The notes: generated by a model not told the origin, from the letters alone. Positions 34,672 to 44,184 are shown, numbered from the stretch's first letter. The stretch: 64,000 bases of DNA from Geobacter sp. (GCA_009684525.1 WKKR01000002.1:434001-498000); one strand, 5' to 3'. Numbers and translations are program-made.

Positions 34672-34691
34672 GGGGTCTACAGGAGACGGGG

Positions 34692-34892
34692 TTAAACTCT
34701 GGTTACGTTTGCGGCCTGAAGCCCTTTCGGACCCTTGGTAACTTCAAACGTCACCCTATCGCCTTCGGCAAGGGATTTGAACCCATTACCCGTGATGGCG
34801 GAAAAATGGCAGAATACGTCTTCGCCATTTTCCTGCTCGAGAAATCCAAAACCCTTGCTGTCGTTAAACCACTTTACTGTTCCGTTTACCAT
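34692..34892 (-). CDS. Cold-shock domain protein (CspA family)
   Basis: 66 residues, full length. [19 protein letters not shown] contains RNP1 (KGFGFL), followed by DVFCHFSAI (RNP2-like; the usual VFVHFSAI has Val at the Cys position). It binds single-stranded RNA/DNA and acts as an RNA chaperone. AGGAG precedes the ATG. The 249-base upstream stretch is AT-rich and probably holds the promoter and a long leader, as is common for csp genes; whether it is cold-inducible cannot be told. Confidence 0.95.
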   Translation of the reverse strand: MVNGTVKWFNDSKGFGFLEQENGEDVFCHFSAITGNGFKSLAEGDRVTFEVTKGPKGLQAANVTRV

Positions 34893-35141
34893 GTGCGTAC
34901 ATTCTCCTGATACTTCCTGTTTAATTGTCCGGCCTCATGCCGAATCTTAGTGACAGTAACAGCTTTGTTCTATTGGAGTCAAGCTGATATATTCAATCTG
35001 TCACCATTTAAAAGAAATAGATTTTATTTCACTTTTTCCGATGTGACGCGCCGGCAGACCAGATATTGCATGGATCGGTGCTGCTGGCGGCACCGCTGCC
35101 GCATTCCGTAATCTGCGGGACGCTTCGGGCAGGATGCGCGT
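34893..35141 (-). promoter_or_regulatory. AT-rich leader/promoter region of the cold-shock gene
   Basis: No gene. Contains TTGACT and several A/T-rich -10-like words on the minus strand; I cannot fix a single promoter. The AT-rich part (about 34960-35040) contrasts with the surrounding GC-rich sequence. Confidence 0.35.
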
Positions 35142-35576
35142 TTAACCGCACAGGAGCCGTTTTTTCCCTTCCTGGAACAGGACGTCGATCTTTTTGGGCA
35201 GAACGAGCTGCACGACACCGAGCCCGAACCGCGGGTGCAGCAGCAGCGTATTGATGCGGTAGGTGCCGTTCATGTCGTAGGGGACCGCCTGCTCCGGGTT
35301 GAAGGCTGCCTGCAGCTCCGCCCACTCGGCAGCGGCTGCGGCCGCCGAATTGGCTTTCGGCGCGCGGGTGGTCGCAGTCTTTTTCTGGGTAGGCTTGGCT
35401 GCGGCCGGCTCTTTGGCCGTCTTGACCGGGTGGTAGTTGTGGACGCCGTGGCAGGTGTTGCATTCGACGCGGACAATCTTTTCGCCGACCATGGCGACGA
35501 TCGTATGGTTCATAAGTTTTCGGCAGCGGGTACACTGGGTTTCAACAATACTGCCTGCCGATAGCTGTCTGTACAT
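35142..35576 (-). CDS. Zinc-ribbon protein with Ala/Lys linker
   Basis: 144 residues. The N-terminal zinc ribbon has CTRCRKLMNHT and CNTCHGVHNYHP. A low-complexity Lys/Ala/Pro linker (about 50-85) leads to a C-terminal beta domain (LLLHPRFGLGVVQLVLPKKIDVLFQ) that resembles the small SH3-like fold seen in several DNA/RNA-binding factors; the resemblance is only by eye. I recall similar proteins in Geobacter genomes. Function unknown, possibly regulatory. GGGAGA precedes the ATG. A terminator-like hairpin sits 30 bases upstream of the start, on the same strand. Confidence 0.75.
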   Translation of the reverse strand: MYRQLSAGSIVETQCTRCRKLMNHTIVAMVGEKIVRVECNTCHGVHNYHPVKTAKEPAAAKPTQKKTATTRAPKANSAAAAAAEWAELQAAFNPEQAVPYDMNGTYRINTLLLHPRFGLGVVQLVLPKKIDVLFQEGKKRLLCG

Positions 35577-35605
35577 GATATTCTCCCATTAATGGTGGTG
35601 CCCAA

Positions 35606-35637
35606 CAAAAAAACCACAGGGGGGGTCCCTGTGGTCA
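35606..35637 (-). promoter_or_regulatory. Terminator-like hairpin in the leader of the zinc-ribbon gene
   Basis: ACCACAGGG pairs with CCCTGTGGT around a short G-rich loop, and on the minus strand it runs straight into seven U. No minus-strand gene lies upstream (the SDR gene is divergent), so it may be an attenuator in the zinc-ribbon gene's leader rather than a leftover terminator. Confidence 0.5.
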
Positions 35638-35810
35638 GGTGTCGACCATATATAGCATGTTCCGGCTGGCGGGGCAATTGTTAAGGTAACATTCCCGGCA
35701 ACGGCCCGATTCTGCAGCGAAAAAGGTTGCGATCTCCGGGTCGTGCCAGCAGGGGAGGCCCTGCCGGGCCAGAGATGCCGTCCGGTGGGGCAGAAGCGAG
35801 GAGAGACGAC

Positions 35811-36596
35811 ATGACGGCAGAGAATGTTGAAAGGGTTGCCCTGGTTACCGGCGGCGGCCAGGGGATCGGCAAGGGGATTGTACAGCGGCTGGTGCGGGAC
35901 GGGATGCGGGTCATCGTTGCCGACATCGACGAGGAGGCGGCAGAGGAGACAGCTGCAGAGTATGGTGCTTCATGCATCGCCGTTGCTGTCGACGTCGCCG
36001 ACGAGCAGGCCGTGGCAGGGGTGGTGCACCGGATCAGGGCGCGGTTCGGCCGCCTGGATGTCCTGGTCAACAACGCGGGGATTGCGATGCCCAATGCCGC
36101 CCCGGTGGAACAGCTGGAACTGGGAGACTGGAGCCGGGTCATTGCAACCAACCTCACTAGTGTCTTCCTCTGCAGCAAACATGCAATACCCCTTCTGCGA
36201 GCGGCCAGAGGCGCCATCGTCAACATTGCTTCCACCCGTGCCCTGCAATCAGAGGCCCATACCGAGGCGTACGTAGCCAGCAAAGGGGGGATCGTCGCCC
36301 TGACCCATGCCCTTGCCGTGAGCCTTGGTCCGGAGATCCGGGTGAACTGCGTCAGCCCTGGCTGGATTGCGGTCGATGCCTGGAGAAAGAGCGCCTGGCG
36401 CGAGTCGCCGGTTTTAAGCCCGCAGGATCATGCCCAGCACCCGGCTGGGCGGGTGGGGCAACCCGAGGATGTCGCTGCAATGGTCGCCTATCTGATTTCA
36501 CCCCAGGCCGGCTTTGTTACCGGCCAGAATTTCGTGGTGGACGGAGGGATGACCCGGAAGATGATCTATGCCGAATCGCCGGTGCTGCCCGGTTAG
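35811..36596 (+). CDS. SDR family oxidoreductase
   Basis: 261 residues from ATG 35811, chosen for the GAGGAG site just before it. Classical short-chain dehydrogenase: TGGGQGIGKGI (cofactor-binding), NNAGIA, catalytic Ser in ASTRALQSEAHTEAYVASKGG with Tyr and Lys in YVASK, and the C-terminal VDGGM. An acidic end of the second strand (VADIDEE) favours NAD(H). Substrate unknown. It is the first of a plus-strand pair with the carotenoid-oxygenase-like gene 69 bases downstream, so the two may act on one metabolite. Confidence 0.85.
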   Translation: MTAENVERVALVTGGGQGIGKGIVQRLVRDGMRVIVADIDEEAAEETAAEYGASCIAVAVDVADEQAVAGVVHRIRARFGRLDVLVNNAGIAMPNAAPVEQLELGDWSRVIATNLTSVFLCSKHAIPLLRAARGAIVNIASTRALQSEAHTEAYVASKGGIVALTHALAVSLGPEIRVNCVSPGWIAVDAWRKSAWRESPVLSPQDHAQHPAGRVGQPEDVAAMVAYLISPQAGFVTGQNFVVDGGMTRKMIYAESPVLPG

Positions 36597-36665
36597 CGGT
36601 TTCGCAATCCAAGCCGGGAAATGCGGGAAGACGCAATAGCCGCAGGAAGTGGTACACTCACAGAC

Positions 36666-38198
36666 ATGCTGACCCGTAGAGAATTTCTTGCATGCAGCGG
36701 CTCTGCTGCGGTCGCGCTCATGACCGGCTGTGTTGCCAGCCCTCCCCTGCCCAAGTCGGAGTTCACCGATTTTGGCGGCCCTGACCAGCCATACCTGGGG
36801 TTGGCAACCTCGCTCCTGCGTGAATACGACTATGCCGCCGAGGTGACGGGGACGCTCCCCGCGGCCCTGCGCGGGGTTTTGTACCGCAACGGTCCGGGGC
36901 TGTTCGACCGGGGAGGCTTGCGCAAGCGGAGTCTTTTGGACGGCGACGGGCTGATCCAGCGCTTTCATTTCCATGATGGCGGAGTCCGGTTTCGCTGCCG
37001 CTTCGTGCAGACCCCGAAATTCCGGGAGGAGGCAGCGGCGGGCCGCTTTCTCTTCCCCACCTGGAGCACCCTTGCCCCTGGCGGCATCTGGAACAACTTC
37101 TGGGGGCCGGGCCGCATCCGCAGCCAGGCCGGGGTAACGGTCTTCCCCTGGCAGGGGAGGCTCTATGCCTTCGACGAATCGTCCCTGCCGTTCGCACTCG
37201 ACCCGGACACGCTGGAAACCCTGGGTGAGTCGAGGCTCGGCGTGCCGCCGGAGACTCCGGTGATCTTTGCGGCCCATGCCAAGCTCGATCCCGCCACTGG
37301 CGAATGGCTCCACTTCGGCATCCAGTATGGTCGCCGGGTTTCCCTGCACCTGACCTGCTTTGCACCCGACGGTCGGCTTTCCCGGCACCGGGTCGTCGAA
37401 CTCCCCCGCTACGTCTATCTGCACGACTGGTTCGTCAGCAGCAGCCACGTGATGCTCAGCCTCCACCCCCTGGAGGTGGCGGTCTGGGGGCCGCTTCTGG
37501 GCATCCGGAGTATCCTCGATTCCCTGCGCTGGCATCCCGGAGAAGGGAACCTGTTGCTGGTGCTGCCGCGGGATCTGAGCGGGGAACCGCTCCGGCTCGC
37601 GACCGGGGCGGAGTTCATGTGGCATTCGGTCAATGCCTTCGAGCAGCGGGGAGAGTTGATCGCCGATTTCGTCGGCTATGCCAACCCCGACCACCTGGTG
37701 GGGCCGACGGCGGTCGTCCATTCGGTCATGACCGGTGGGAAGGGGGTGTTCCGGACCCCCGGCCTGCTCCGCCGTTACCGGATTGATCCCGGTGCCGGGC
37801 GGGTGAGCGCGGAAACGCTGGCAGAGGGGAATTTCGAGTGGCCGCGCATGGACGAGCGGCTGCGCTGCCGGCCGTACCGGTTCGTCTACCTCTGTGCGGC
37901 GAACCAGGGGGAGTTTTTCTGGTCGGCCGTGGAGCGGCACGACCTGCAGACGGGGAAGCGCTTACGCCATGATTTCGGCGCTGGCTGCTTCTGCACCGAG
38001 CCGGTCTTTGTCCCGCGGCCAGGCGTGGCGGATGAAGGGAGCGGCTGGGTGCTGACCGAGGTCTACGACAGCCGGACAAGGAGGAGCTTCCTGGCGGTGC
38101 TGGATGGGGAACGGCTGGCGGACGGGCCGGTGGCGCGGGTGATGCTTCGGCACCACGTGCCGTTCAGCTATCATGGCTGGTGGGTCGGGGTGGGATGA
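36666..38198 (+). CDS. Exported carotenoid-oxygenase-like protein
   Basis: 510 residues from ATG 36666. TRREFLACSGSAAVALMTGC is a Tat signal with a lipobox-like MTGC, so it is probably exported folded and perhaps lipid-anchored. The rest fits the RPE65/carotenoid cleavage oxygenase family, and all four iron-binding histidine contexts are visible: AAHAKLDPATGEW, YLHDWF, MWHSVNAFE and PFSYHGWW. Family members use non-heme Fe(II) and O2 to cleave a double bond in carotenoids or related phenylpropanoids. An exported member is uncommon. GGGAA before ATG 36621 would give a longer start that hides the Tat motif. Confidence 0.85.
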   Translation: MLTRREFLACSGSAAVALMTGCVASPPLPKSEFTDFGGPDQPYLGLATSLLREYDYAAEVTGTLPAALRGVLYRNGPGLFDRGGLRKRSLLDGDGLIQRFHFHDGGVRFRCRFVQTPKFREEAAAGRFLFPTWSTLAPGGIWNNFWGPGRIRSQAGVTVFPWQGRLYAFDESSLPFALDPDTLETLGESRLGVPPETPVIFAAHAKLDPATGEWLHFGIQYGRRVSLHLTCFAPDGRLSRHRVVELPRYVYLHDWFVSSSHVMLSLHPLEVAVWGPLLGIRSILDSLRWHPGEGNLLLVLPRDLSGEPLRLATGAEFMWHSVNAFEQRGELIADFVGYANPDHLVGPTAVVHSVMTGGKGVFRTPGLLRRYRIDPGAGRVSAETLAEGNFEWPRMDERLRCRPYRFVYLCAANQGEFFWSAVERHDLQTGKRLRHDFGAGCFCTEPVFVPRPGVADEGSGWVLTEVYDSRTRRSFLAVLDGERLADGPVARVMLRHHVPFSYHGWWVGVG

Positions 38199-38260
38199 TC
38201 CGGTGTGGTGCCTGCGGGCAATGCCGGCAGCAGCGCAGCCGCCGGCATTGCCCGCGGGCA

Positions 38261-38749
38261 TCAGGGTTTCCTGATGGTGATGCAGAGGCACTCCCCTTCC
38301 GCATAGACCGTGTCGTTGCAGAAGATGCGGCCGTGCACCATGACCTTGCGCCCTTCTGCGGAGACGACCCTGCTCTCGACCGTCACCACCTTCTGCAAGG
38401 GGAGCAGGTTGCGGAAGCTGACGTTCAGGTTGCCGACCACGATGGGATAGCCTGCGGCCCATGCCGCCAGCCCCAGTGCCTCATCCATCACGGCTGCCAC
38501 TGCGCCGCCATGGGCGCTGCCCGGAGGGCCTTCGGTCTCCGGGCCGAACCAGATGCGGGCATGGAGATGCTGTTCGGCGTCGCGATAGTAGCGGGCGCGG
38601 AAACGGTTGCCGTCCGGCTCGCCGGAAACGAAGCGGAGCGATTCGCCGACCAGCGACGGCGCGTCAAAGGGGACCCAGCTCGGTTCTCCGCCCAGGTCGA
38701 CCGGCGGGCATGAAGTGGCGGTGATTTCTTCTGCAGATGCGTGTGTCAC
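38261..38749 (-). CDS. PaaI-like hot-dog thioesterase
   Basis: 162 residues. GPPGSAHGGAVAAVMDEALG is the PaaI/hot-dog central helix with the HGG motif; VVGNLNVSFRNLLPL is the typical strand. It hydrolyses an acyl-CoA or acyl-ACP thioester; substrate unknown. It is divergent from the MFS gene, and three short dyads lie between them. Confidence 0.85.
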   Translation of the reverse strand: MTHASAEEITATSCPPVDLGGEPSWVPFDAPSLVGESLRFVSGEPDGNRFRARYYRDAEQHLHARIWFGPETEGPPGSAHGGAVAAVMDEALGLAAWAAGYPIVVGNLNVSFRNLLPLQKVVTVESRVVSAEGRKVMVHGRIFCNDTVYAEGECLCITIRKP

Positions 38750-38771
38750 GGATCTTCTCCTTCGGGGATAT

Positions 38772-38822
38772 CGTTCCCGGCTCGGGAACGGAAGGTGTTA
38801 CCATAACAGACTCCCGCGGGAG
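38772..38822. promoter_or_regulatory. Three dyads in a divergent promoter region
   Basis: CGTTCCCG/CGGGAACG (38772-38790, 3-base spacer), TGTTA/TAACA (38795-38807, 3-base spacer) and the perfect palindrome CTCCCGCGGGAG (38811-38822) lie within 51 bases between two divergent genes. They look like operator sites; no known regulator motif is recognised. Confidence 0.35.
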
Positions 38823-38921
38823 AATAAAGGGGGTCTGTGCGGTGGGCGGGGAACGGGGCGAACGCTGCTTCCTGCAATGGTTTTCCTTGACTCGCAGCCG
38901 CCAATCCCACATCATGCCGCC

Positions 38922-40172
38922 ATGGTCGGCCAAGCACCCATATCCCCCCTGAAACGCATCCACTATGGCTGGGTCATCGTCGCCATCGGGTCGCTGGTGC
39001 TCTTTTCCTGCTTCGGTCTTGCCCGCTACGCCTATGCCATGCTGATCCCGACCATGCAGACGGGACTCGATCTCTCCTACGACCGGATGGGCTTCATCGG
39101 CACCGGCAACTTCATCGGCTACCTGGTATCGGTGGTGCTGGCCCCGCCGGTCATGCGCCGCCTCAAGCCGAGGGCGACCATCGCTGCCGGACTCACACTC
39201 CTCAGTCTCTGCATGCTCGGGATCAGCGCCAGCACGGGCTTTGCGACCGCATTCTGCCTTTATGCGCTGGTCGGGTTCGGCAGCGGCTTTGCAAATATCC
39301 CGATGATGGCGCTGGTGACCTACTGGTTCCGGAGCGAGAGGCGGGGGAGGGCTGCGGGGCTGATCATCGGCGGCAACGGTGTCGGCATCATCCTGGCCGG
39401 GTTTCTCGTCCCCTTCCTGAACCGCGTCTATGGGGCGGATGGCTGGCGCTACGGCTGGCTGGTACTCGGCCTGCTCTGCCTGGCGGTTGCCGGAGTGGCG
39501 GCGCTCTTCCTGCGGAACAACCCCGGCGAGCTCGGGCTGGAGCCGATGGGCAAGCCGGTGCAGCCGGTCAGCGGGCAGTTTGTGGACCGCGAGAAGCGGG
39601 GGGACGGCGTCATCCTGCTCAGCCTGGGGATGCTCTACCTGGTGTTCGGCGCAACCTTCATGGTTTACGGGACCTTCATCGTCACGACCATGGTCAAGGA
39701 ATACGGTTTCCCCGAGGCAAAGGCAGGGCTCTACTGGTCGTGGGTCGGGTTTTTCAGCCTCTTTTCCGGGGTGGGGTTTGGCGCCCTTTCCGACCGAATC
39801 GGCCGGAAGTGGGGACTGGCGCTGGTCTTCCTGGTGCAGTCCGCGGCGTACCTCCTTGCCGGGCTGAAGCTGGGGAATGCACCCCTGCTGCTCTCCATCG
39901 TGCTCTACGGGTTGGCAGTCTTTGCCATTCCGGCCATCATGGCGGCGGCGATCGGCGACTACCTCGGCCTCTCCCGCGCTGCCACTGCCTTTGCCACGGT
40001 GACGCTCTTCTTCGCCCTGGGCCAGTCCACCGGCCCGGCAACCGCCGGCCTGATCGCCAGGACCAGCGGCAGCTTCGGTAACGCCTACCTGCTGGCAGGG
40101 GTGCTCACCGCTGTCGCAGCCCTCTTTGCCGCCACCCTCCCCCATCCCCGCGCAGATCGCGAAGGGGCCTGA
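38922..40172 (+). CDS. MFS transporter, YbfB/YjiJ-like
   Basis: 416 residues from ATG 38922; an in-frame ATG at 38877 is also possible and neither has a good ribosome site. Twelve predicted membrane helices, with the loop 2-3 motif near PVMRRLKPR and a C-terminal half GALSDRIGRKWG. Similar to YbfB/YjiJ family exporters. Substrate unknown. Divergent from the thioesterase gene. Confidence 0.8.
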   Translation: MVGQAPISPLKRIHYGWVIVAIGSLVLFSCFGLARYAYAMLIPTMQTGLDLSYDRMGFIGTGNFIGYLVSVVLAPPVMRRLKPRATIAAGLTLLSLCMLGISASTGFATAFCLYALVGFGSGFANIPMMALVTYWFRSERRGRAAGLIIGGNGVGIILAGFLVPFLNRVYGADGWRYGWLVLGLLCLAVAGVAALFLRNNPGELGLEPMGKPVQPVSGQFVDREKRGDGVILLSLGMLYLVFGATFMVYGTFIVTTMVKEYGFPEAKAGLYWSWVGFFSLFSGVGFGALSDRIGRKWGLALVFLVQSAAYLLAGLKLGNAPLLLSIVLYGLAVFAIPAIMAAAIGDYLGLSRAATAFATVTLFFALGQSTGPATAGLIARTSGSFGNAYLLAGVLTAVAALFAATLPHPRADREGA

Positions 40173-40193
40173 CCCGCTCATTCCCTGGCAGGA

Positions 40194-43046
40194 CTACCGC
40201 TCCCCCGCTTCAGCCTCTCCCAGATAGCGACCGAGGATCTCTGCCAGGTCTCTGAGCTGGAACGGCTTCTGGAGGCGGTCCGTAAACCCGTAATCGCCAG
40301 GGTGAGCCATGATCGGATCTGCGGCATAGCCACTGGCGGCAATCACCGTGATATCGGGGTAGAGAGAGCGAAGCTCGTCGATGATGGCACCACCGCCGGC
40401 ACCTCCCGGCACGGTCAGATCGAGGATAACCGCTGCAAGGGGCACGCCCTTGGTTGCACAGACTTTCAGCATCTGGAGCGCCTCGATTCCATCCGTGGCT
40501 GTGATCACCCCGTAGCCGAGCATCTCCAGCATCTCTTCCTCCACCTCCCGCACGCTCTCCTCGTCGTCCATCACCATGATGCGGCCTTTGCCGCCCGCCA
40601 TGACATTAGAAGCGCCGGGGGCTGGCGATTCCGCCTGATCGACCGCCGGGAGCAGGAGGGTGAAGGTGCTGCCGCTTCCCGGTGTCGATGCCGCTTCTAT
40701 GCTGCCGTCATGCTGCTGCATGATCGAATGGCAGGTGGCAAGCCCCAGTCCGCTCCCATACTGCTTGGTCGTGAAAAAGGGGTCGAAGATGTGCGGCAGG
40801 ATATCCGGCGGGATGCCGGTGCCGGTGTCCTGCAGCGTTATTTTGACGTAGCGCCCCGGCGGCAGGGCCGGGAGCCCCTCTTTCGGCAGCGTCACATTTT
40901 CTGCCATGATCACGATCTGGCCGCCGTCGGGCATGGCCTGCTTGGCATTGATCACCAGGTTTTCGATCACCTGGCCGATCTGGTTCTCGTCGATATTGCA
41001 CCACCAGAGGTTGTCGGCGATCCGGTAGTCGCACCAAGCAGTGGAGCCTGACAGGGCGAAGGAGATGCTCTGCCGCAGCAACAGATCCACGGGGCAGGGC
41101 TTGCGGTTGGGGCTCCCCCCCTTGGCAAAGATCAGCAGCCGGTGGGTCAGGTCTTTGGCCCGGGAATAGGCGGAAAACACCCGCTCCAGGTAGGTGGAGA
41201 TGACAGGGTCGGTGTTCTTCATCCGGATGATTTCCAGAAAACCGTAGAGGCCGGTCAAGAGGTTGTTGAAGTCGTGGGCAATGCCGCCGGCCAGCACCCC
41301 GATCGACTCCAACTTCTGGGTATGGAGCAGTCGCCGTTCGAGCTCCAGCCGTTCCGCCTCGGCCCGCTTGCGGTCGGTGATGTCGTTGCCGAAGCCGACG
41401 ATCTCCAGGATAGCGCCATGCTCGTCGCACAGGTTGATGGAGTTCCAGGAGATGGTGCGAACGGTGCCGTCTTTGGCTGTCAGCCGCATCTCGTAGTCCC
41501 GGACATTTTCCCCGGCTGCAAAGGCGGCCAGCAGCAGCTCGACCTGCTGGTATTCTGCGCCGGGATAGAAAATATCCCACCAGTTCCTGCCGATCAACTC
41601 CTCGCGCCGGTAGCCGGTGATGGCTTCGCCGGCAGGGTTGATGAAGGTCGTGGTGCCGTCGGAGGCGACACCGCAGATGATGGCAGGTGTCCCTTCGATG
41701 ATGCCGGTGGAGAAATCACGCTCCGCGCGGAGTGCCTGCTCGGCCTTCTTGAGTTCGTTGACGTCGCGGGCAATGAAGTAGAGGCAGTCGTTGTCCTGGA
41801 CCCTGATCGGGATGAGGAACATCACGGCATACCGTTTCATCCCGGACTTGATCGTCAAAATGAAGTCGAAATTCTCGACCCGGCCATGAGCTCGCAACAC
41901 TTCCAGGGCACGCCCCCGCGTTTCTGCGTCCCAGAGCCCCAAGTCCAGGGACGAGCGGCCGATGACCTCTTCACGCGACCAGCCGGTGCACTCCACAAAC
42001 CCGTTGTTCACTTCGATAAACCGGCCATCGTCGATCTGGGTGATGCCGACCATGTCCGGCATCAGGTTGAAGATACTGGCGTATTTCCGTTCCGAGAACT
42101 GCAGGTTTTCTTCCGAGCGGATACGGTCGTTGATTTCACGGGAGAGTTCGTGGTTCTTTGTCGCCAACTCTCGCTGCCGGTAGACGAGCAGGCCGACGAA
42201 GATGGCCAGGAGCAGGCTGTTGACTAAGCCGAGGGGGAGATAGGGAGAGTCGGCGATTGCCGTTGGCCAGCCACCCTTGTGGACCGCCACGAGCTGCCAT
42301 TTGCCGCCGGGTATCTCCACATCCATGGTGATCGGATCGTCGGCAAACATGGCTGGGGTGCCCAGGATCCAGTCGCCGGCGCTTCCCAGTCCGTCCTTGC
42401 CCCGCAAGCCGATGAGCAGGTGCTTGGACCGGGAGAATCCGGCTCCGTCGAGCAGCTTGTCCAGATGGGCCACGATGGAGACGACCCCCCAGTAGCGGTC
42501 CTTGGCCGAGTGGGCAGCATGTTCGGTGAATATCGGCGCCCTCAGGATGACGCCTTCTCCCCCCTGGACCAGCTTGAATGGGCCTGACAGGACGGGCATC
42601 CCCTTTTCCCTCGCCTGCTGAACGGTCCTGTACTGGTCGGGGGTAGAGGTGTAACGCATGCCGATGACCCGCTCGTTGCCGGCCACCGGCCAGACGAGCC
42701 TGATCGTGTCATTGGGCGCCAGTGCCAGGTTGCGGATCACCGGGTGCCGGCGGATGCTCTGTTCCGCCAGTGCATTGAACAGTTCGTCAGAGATGTCGCC
42801 CTGGTAGCTGATGACGTGGACCAGCCCCTCTATGGCGCTGAAGGTCGCCTGCACCGTGCCTTCGAGGCGTGCCCGCAGGGCAGCCAGCTCCATCACCGCC
42901 TGGCTCCGTTCGTTGGCGATGCGGCGTTCCGTGTCGAGGCTGGCAATCTTGACGCTGACCAGTAGACCCAGCAGTAGGGTGAGCGTGGCCGCAAGAAGGG
43001 GGGGGATGCGAGTACGACTGGATTCTGCAGGTCTGTGCTGTGGCAC
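40194..43046 (-). CDS. Hybrid sensor histidine kinase with C-terminal receiver
   Basis: 950 residues. A membrane helix (about 13-33), a periplasmic CHASE-like domain containing GVVSIVAHLDKLL, a second helix (about 268-288), two PAS domains (about 315-430 and 445-560), a histidine phosphotransfer motif GGIAHDFNNLLTG, an ATPase domain (DTGTGIPPDILPHIFDPFFT) and a receiver domain (MVMDDEESVREVEEE, phospho-acceptor Asp in AVILDLTVPGG, Lys in LQKPFQ). No output regulator lies next to it. CHASE domains often bind small extracellular ligands; this one is unassigned. Confidence 0.9.
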   Translation of the reverse strand: MPQHRPAESSRTRIPPLLAATLTLLLGLLVSVKIASLDTERRIANERSQAVMELAALRARLEGTVQATFSAIEGLVHVISYQGDISDELFNALAEQSIRRHPVIRNLALAPNDTIRLVWPVAGNERVIGMRYTSTPDQYRTVQQAREKGMPVLSGPFKLVQGGEGVILRAPIFTEHAAHSAKDRYWGVVSIVAHLDKLLDGAGFSRSKHLLIGLRGKDGLGSAGDWILGTPAMFADDPITMDVEIPGGKWQLVAVHKGGWPTAIADSPYLPLGLVNSLLLAIFVGLLVYRQRELATKNHELSREINDRIRSEENLQFSERKYASIFNLMPDMVGITQIDDGRFIEVNNGFVECTGWSREEVIGRSSLDLGLWDAETRGRALEVLRAHGRVENFDFILTIKSGMKRYAVMFLIPIRVQDNDCLYFIARDVNELKKAEQALRAERDFSTGIIEGTPAIICGVASDGTTTFINPAGEAITGYRREELIGRNWWDIFYPGAEYQQVELLLAAFAAGENVRDYEMRLTAKDGTVRTISWNSINLCDEHGAILEIVGFGNDITDRKRAEAERLELERRLLHTQKLESIGVLAGGIAHDFNNLLTGLYGFLEIIRMKNTDPVISTYLERVFSAYSRAKDLTHRLLIFAKGGSPNRKPCPVDLLLRQSISFALSGSTAWCDYRIADNLWWCNIDENQIGQVIENLVINAKQAMPDGGQIVIMAENVTLPKEGLPALPPGRYVKITLQDTGTGIPPDILPHIFDPFFTTKQYGSGLGLATCHSIMQQHDGSIEAASTPGSGSTFTLLLPAVDQAESPAPGASNVMAGGKGRIMVMDDEESVREVEEEMLEMLGYGVITATDGIEALQMLKVCATKGVPLAAVILDLTVPGGAGGGAIIDELRSLYPDITVIAASGYAADPIMAHPGDYGFTDRLQKPFQLRDLAEILGRYLGEAEAGER

Positions 43047-43197
43047 GACAACCTCGCCGGTCAGGGTAACGTGAAAACTCGCATATAAGCATATCAGAAA
43101 AATGATACCGGAGTGGGCAGATAGTGATGTGACATCAGGGGGGCCGGCACAGGCTGCCGGCGCGACAGGAAGCGAACCGGCTGCCCGGTATTTCGCA

Positions 43198-44118
43198 TCA
43201 GTCCTCTGTCAGGGCCTGCTGTTCTTCGCCCGTGAGGCTCTCAACGTATTCCGTCATGCCGCGCAGGGTATTGCCGAGGAAATACCGCTCCCTGGCCTGG
43301 ATGTCGCTGGGGAGGAGCCCGACATTCCGGTAATGGGGGTCATGCGCAAGCAACCATTCCCGTAGCGTCTCCTCGCGGTGCGCTGCATCGCTCGTCAGGG
43401 TTTCCGCTACCCCCCTGACCCAGAGGAGCAGCTGGTTGCGGGCTATCCGCAGATGTTCGGGGGCGGTCTCCACCAGGCCGTAGTGGGCAAAGACCATTGC
43501 CCTGGGGGAGAGGGCGATCATCCGGTCCAGGGAATCCAGGGCGACCTGGAGGATGAAGCGGGGTGGCGTGGCCGGCCGGATGAAGATGGCGCCGGGGAGT
43601 TCGCCGCGGACCCCGGCCACTTCGCCGGCAAAGAGCAGGTCGTCAAGCAGGTAGGAGCAGTGATGCTGGGCATGGCCGGGGGTGAGGAACGCTCGGACCG
43701 GAGTGCCATTGATGGCCTCATCGAAGCGGATTCGTGCTTCCGGCACCGGCACGATCTCGCCGTAGGCCTCGGCAAGCGGGCCGAGCACCTTGCGCGAGCC
43801 TTCCCAGAGCTTTTCCGGGGCTACCAGGTGGCGGATGCCGTCGGGATGGCAGTAGACCGTTGCCATGGGGAACTCCGCCAGCAGTGCCCCGGTGCCGCCG
43901 GCATGGTCGATGTGGATATGGGTGAGGAGCACGGCGTCGATCCGCTCGACCCCCTGCCGCTTCAGCTCGGCGCAGAGTCGGGGGATGGTGGAGAGGGGGC
44001 CGGGGTCGACCAGCAGGGTGAAGCCTTCGCCCCGGTAGAGCCAGGAGCTGATGAACTGGCGGAACCCTTCGAGGGCCGGCAGGTCGAGATCGATGCAGGT
44101 AAGTCTGTTCAGGTCCAT
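43198..44118 (-). CDS. Metallo-beta-lactamase-fold hydrolase
   Basis: 306 residues. LLTHIHIDHAGGTGALL is the HxHxDH metal motif, FLTPGHAQHHCSYLL the third-ligand motif, LFAGEVAG carries the bridging residue (Glu-like GE, where Asp is more usual) and FAHYGLVE supplies the last His. Related to the broad glyoxalase-II-like group. Substrate unknown. Downstream of glgC, but separated by a repeat element. Confidence 0.85.
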   Translation of the reverse strand: MDLNRLTCIDLDLPALEGFRQFISSWLYRGEGFTLLVDPGPLSTIPRLCAELKRQGVERIDAVLLTHIHIDHAGGTGALLAEFPMATVYCHPDGIRHLVAPEKLWEGSRKVLGPLAEAYGEIVPVPEARIRFDEAINGTPVRAFLTPGHAQHHCSYLLDDLLFAGEVAGVRGELPGAIFIRPATPPRFILQVALDSLDRMIALSPRAMVFAHYGLVETAPEHLRIARNQLLLWVRGVAETLTSDAAHREETLREWLLAHDPHYRNVGLLPSDIQARERYFLGNTLRGMTEYVESLTGEEQQALTED

Positions 44119-44184
44119 GGTGCTACGGTGCTCCTTCTGTTTGTCCGGCCGAAAGCGGCCTGTTTGTTTCCGAATCGGGAAGGA

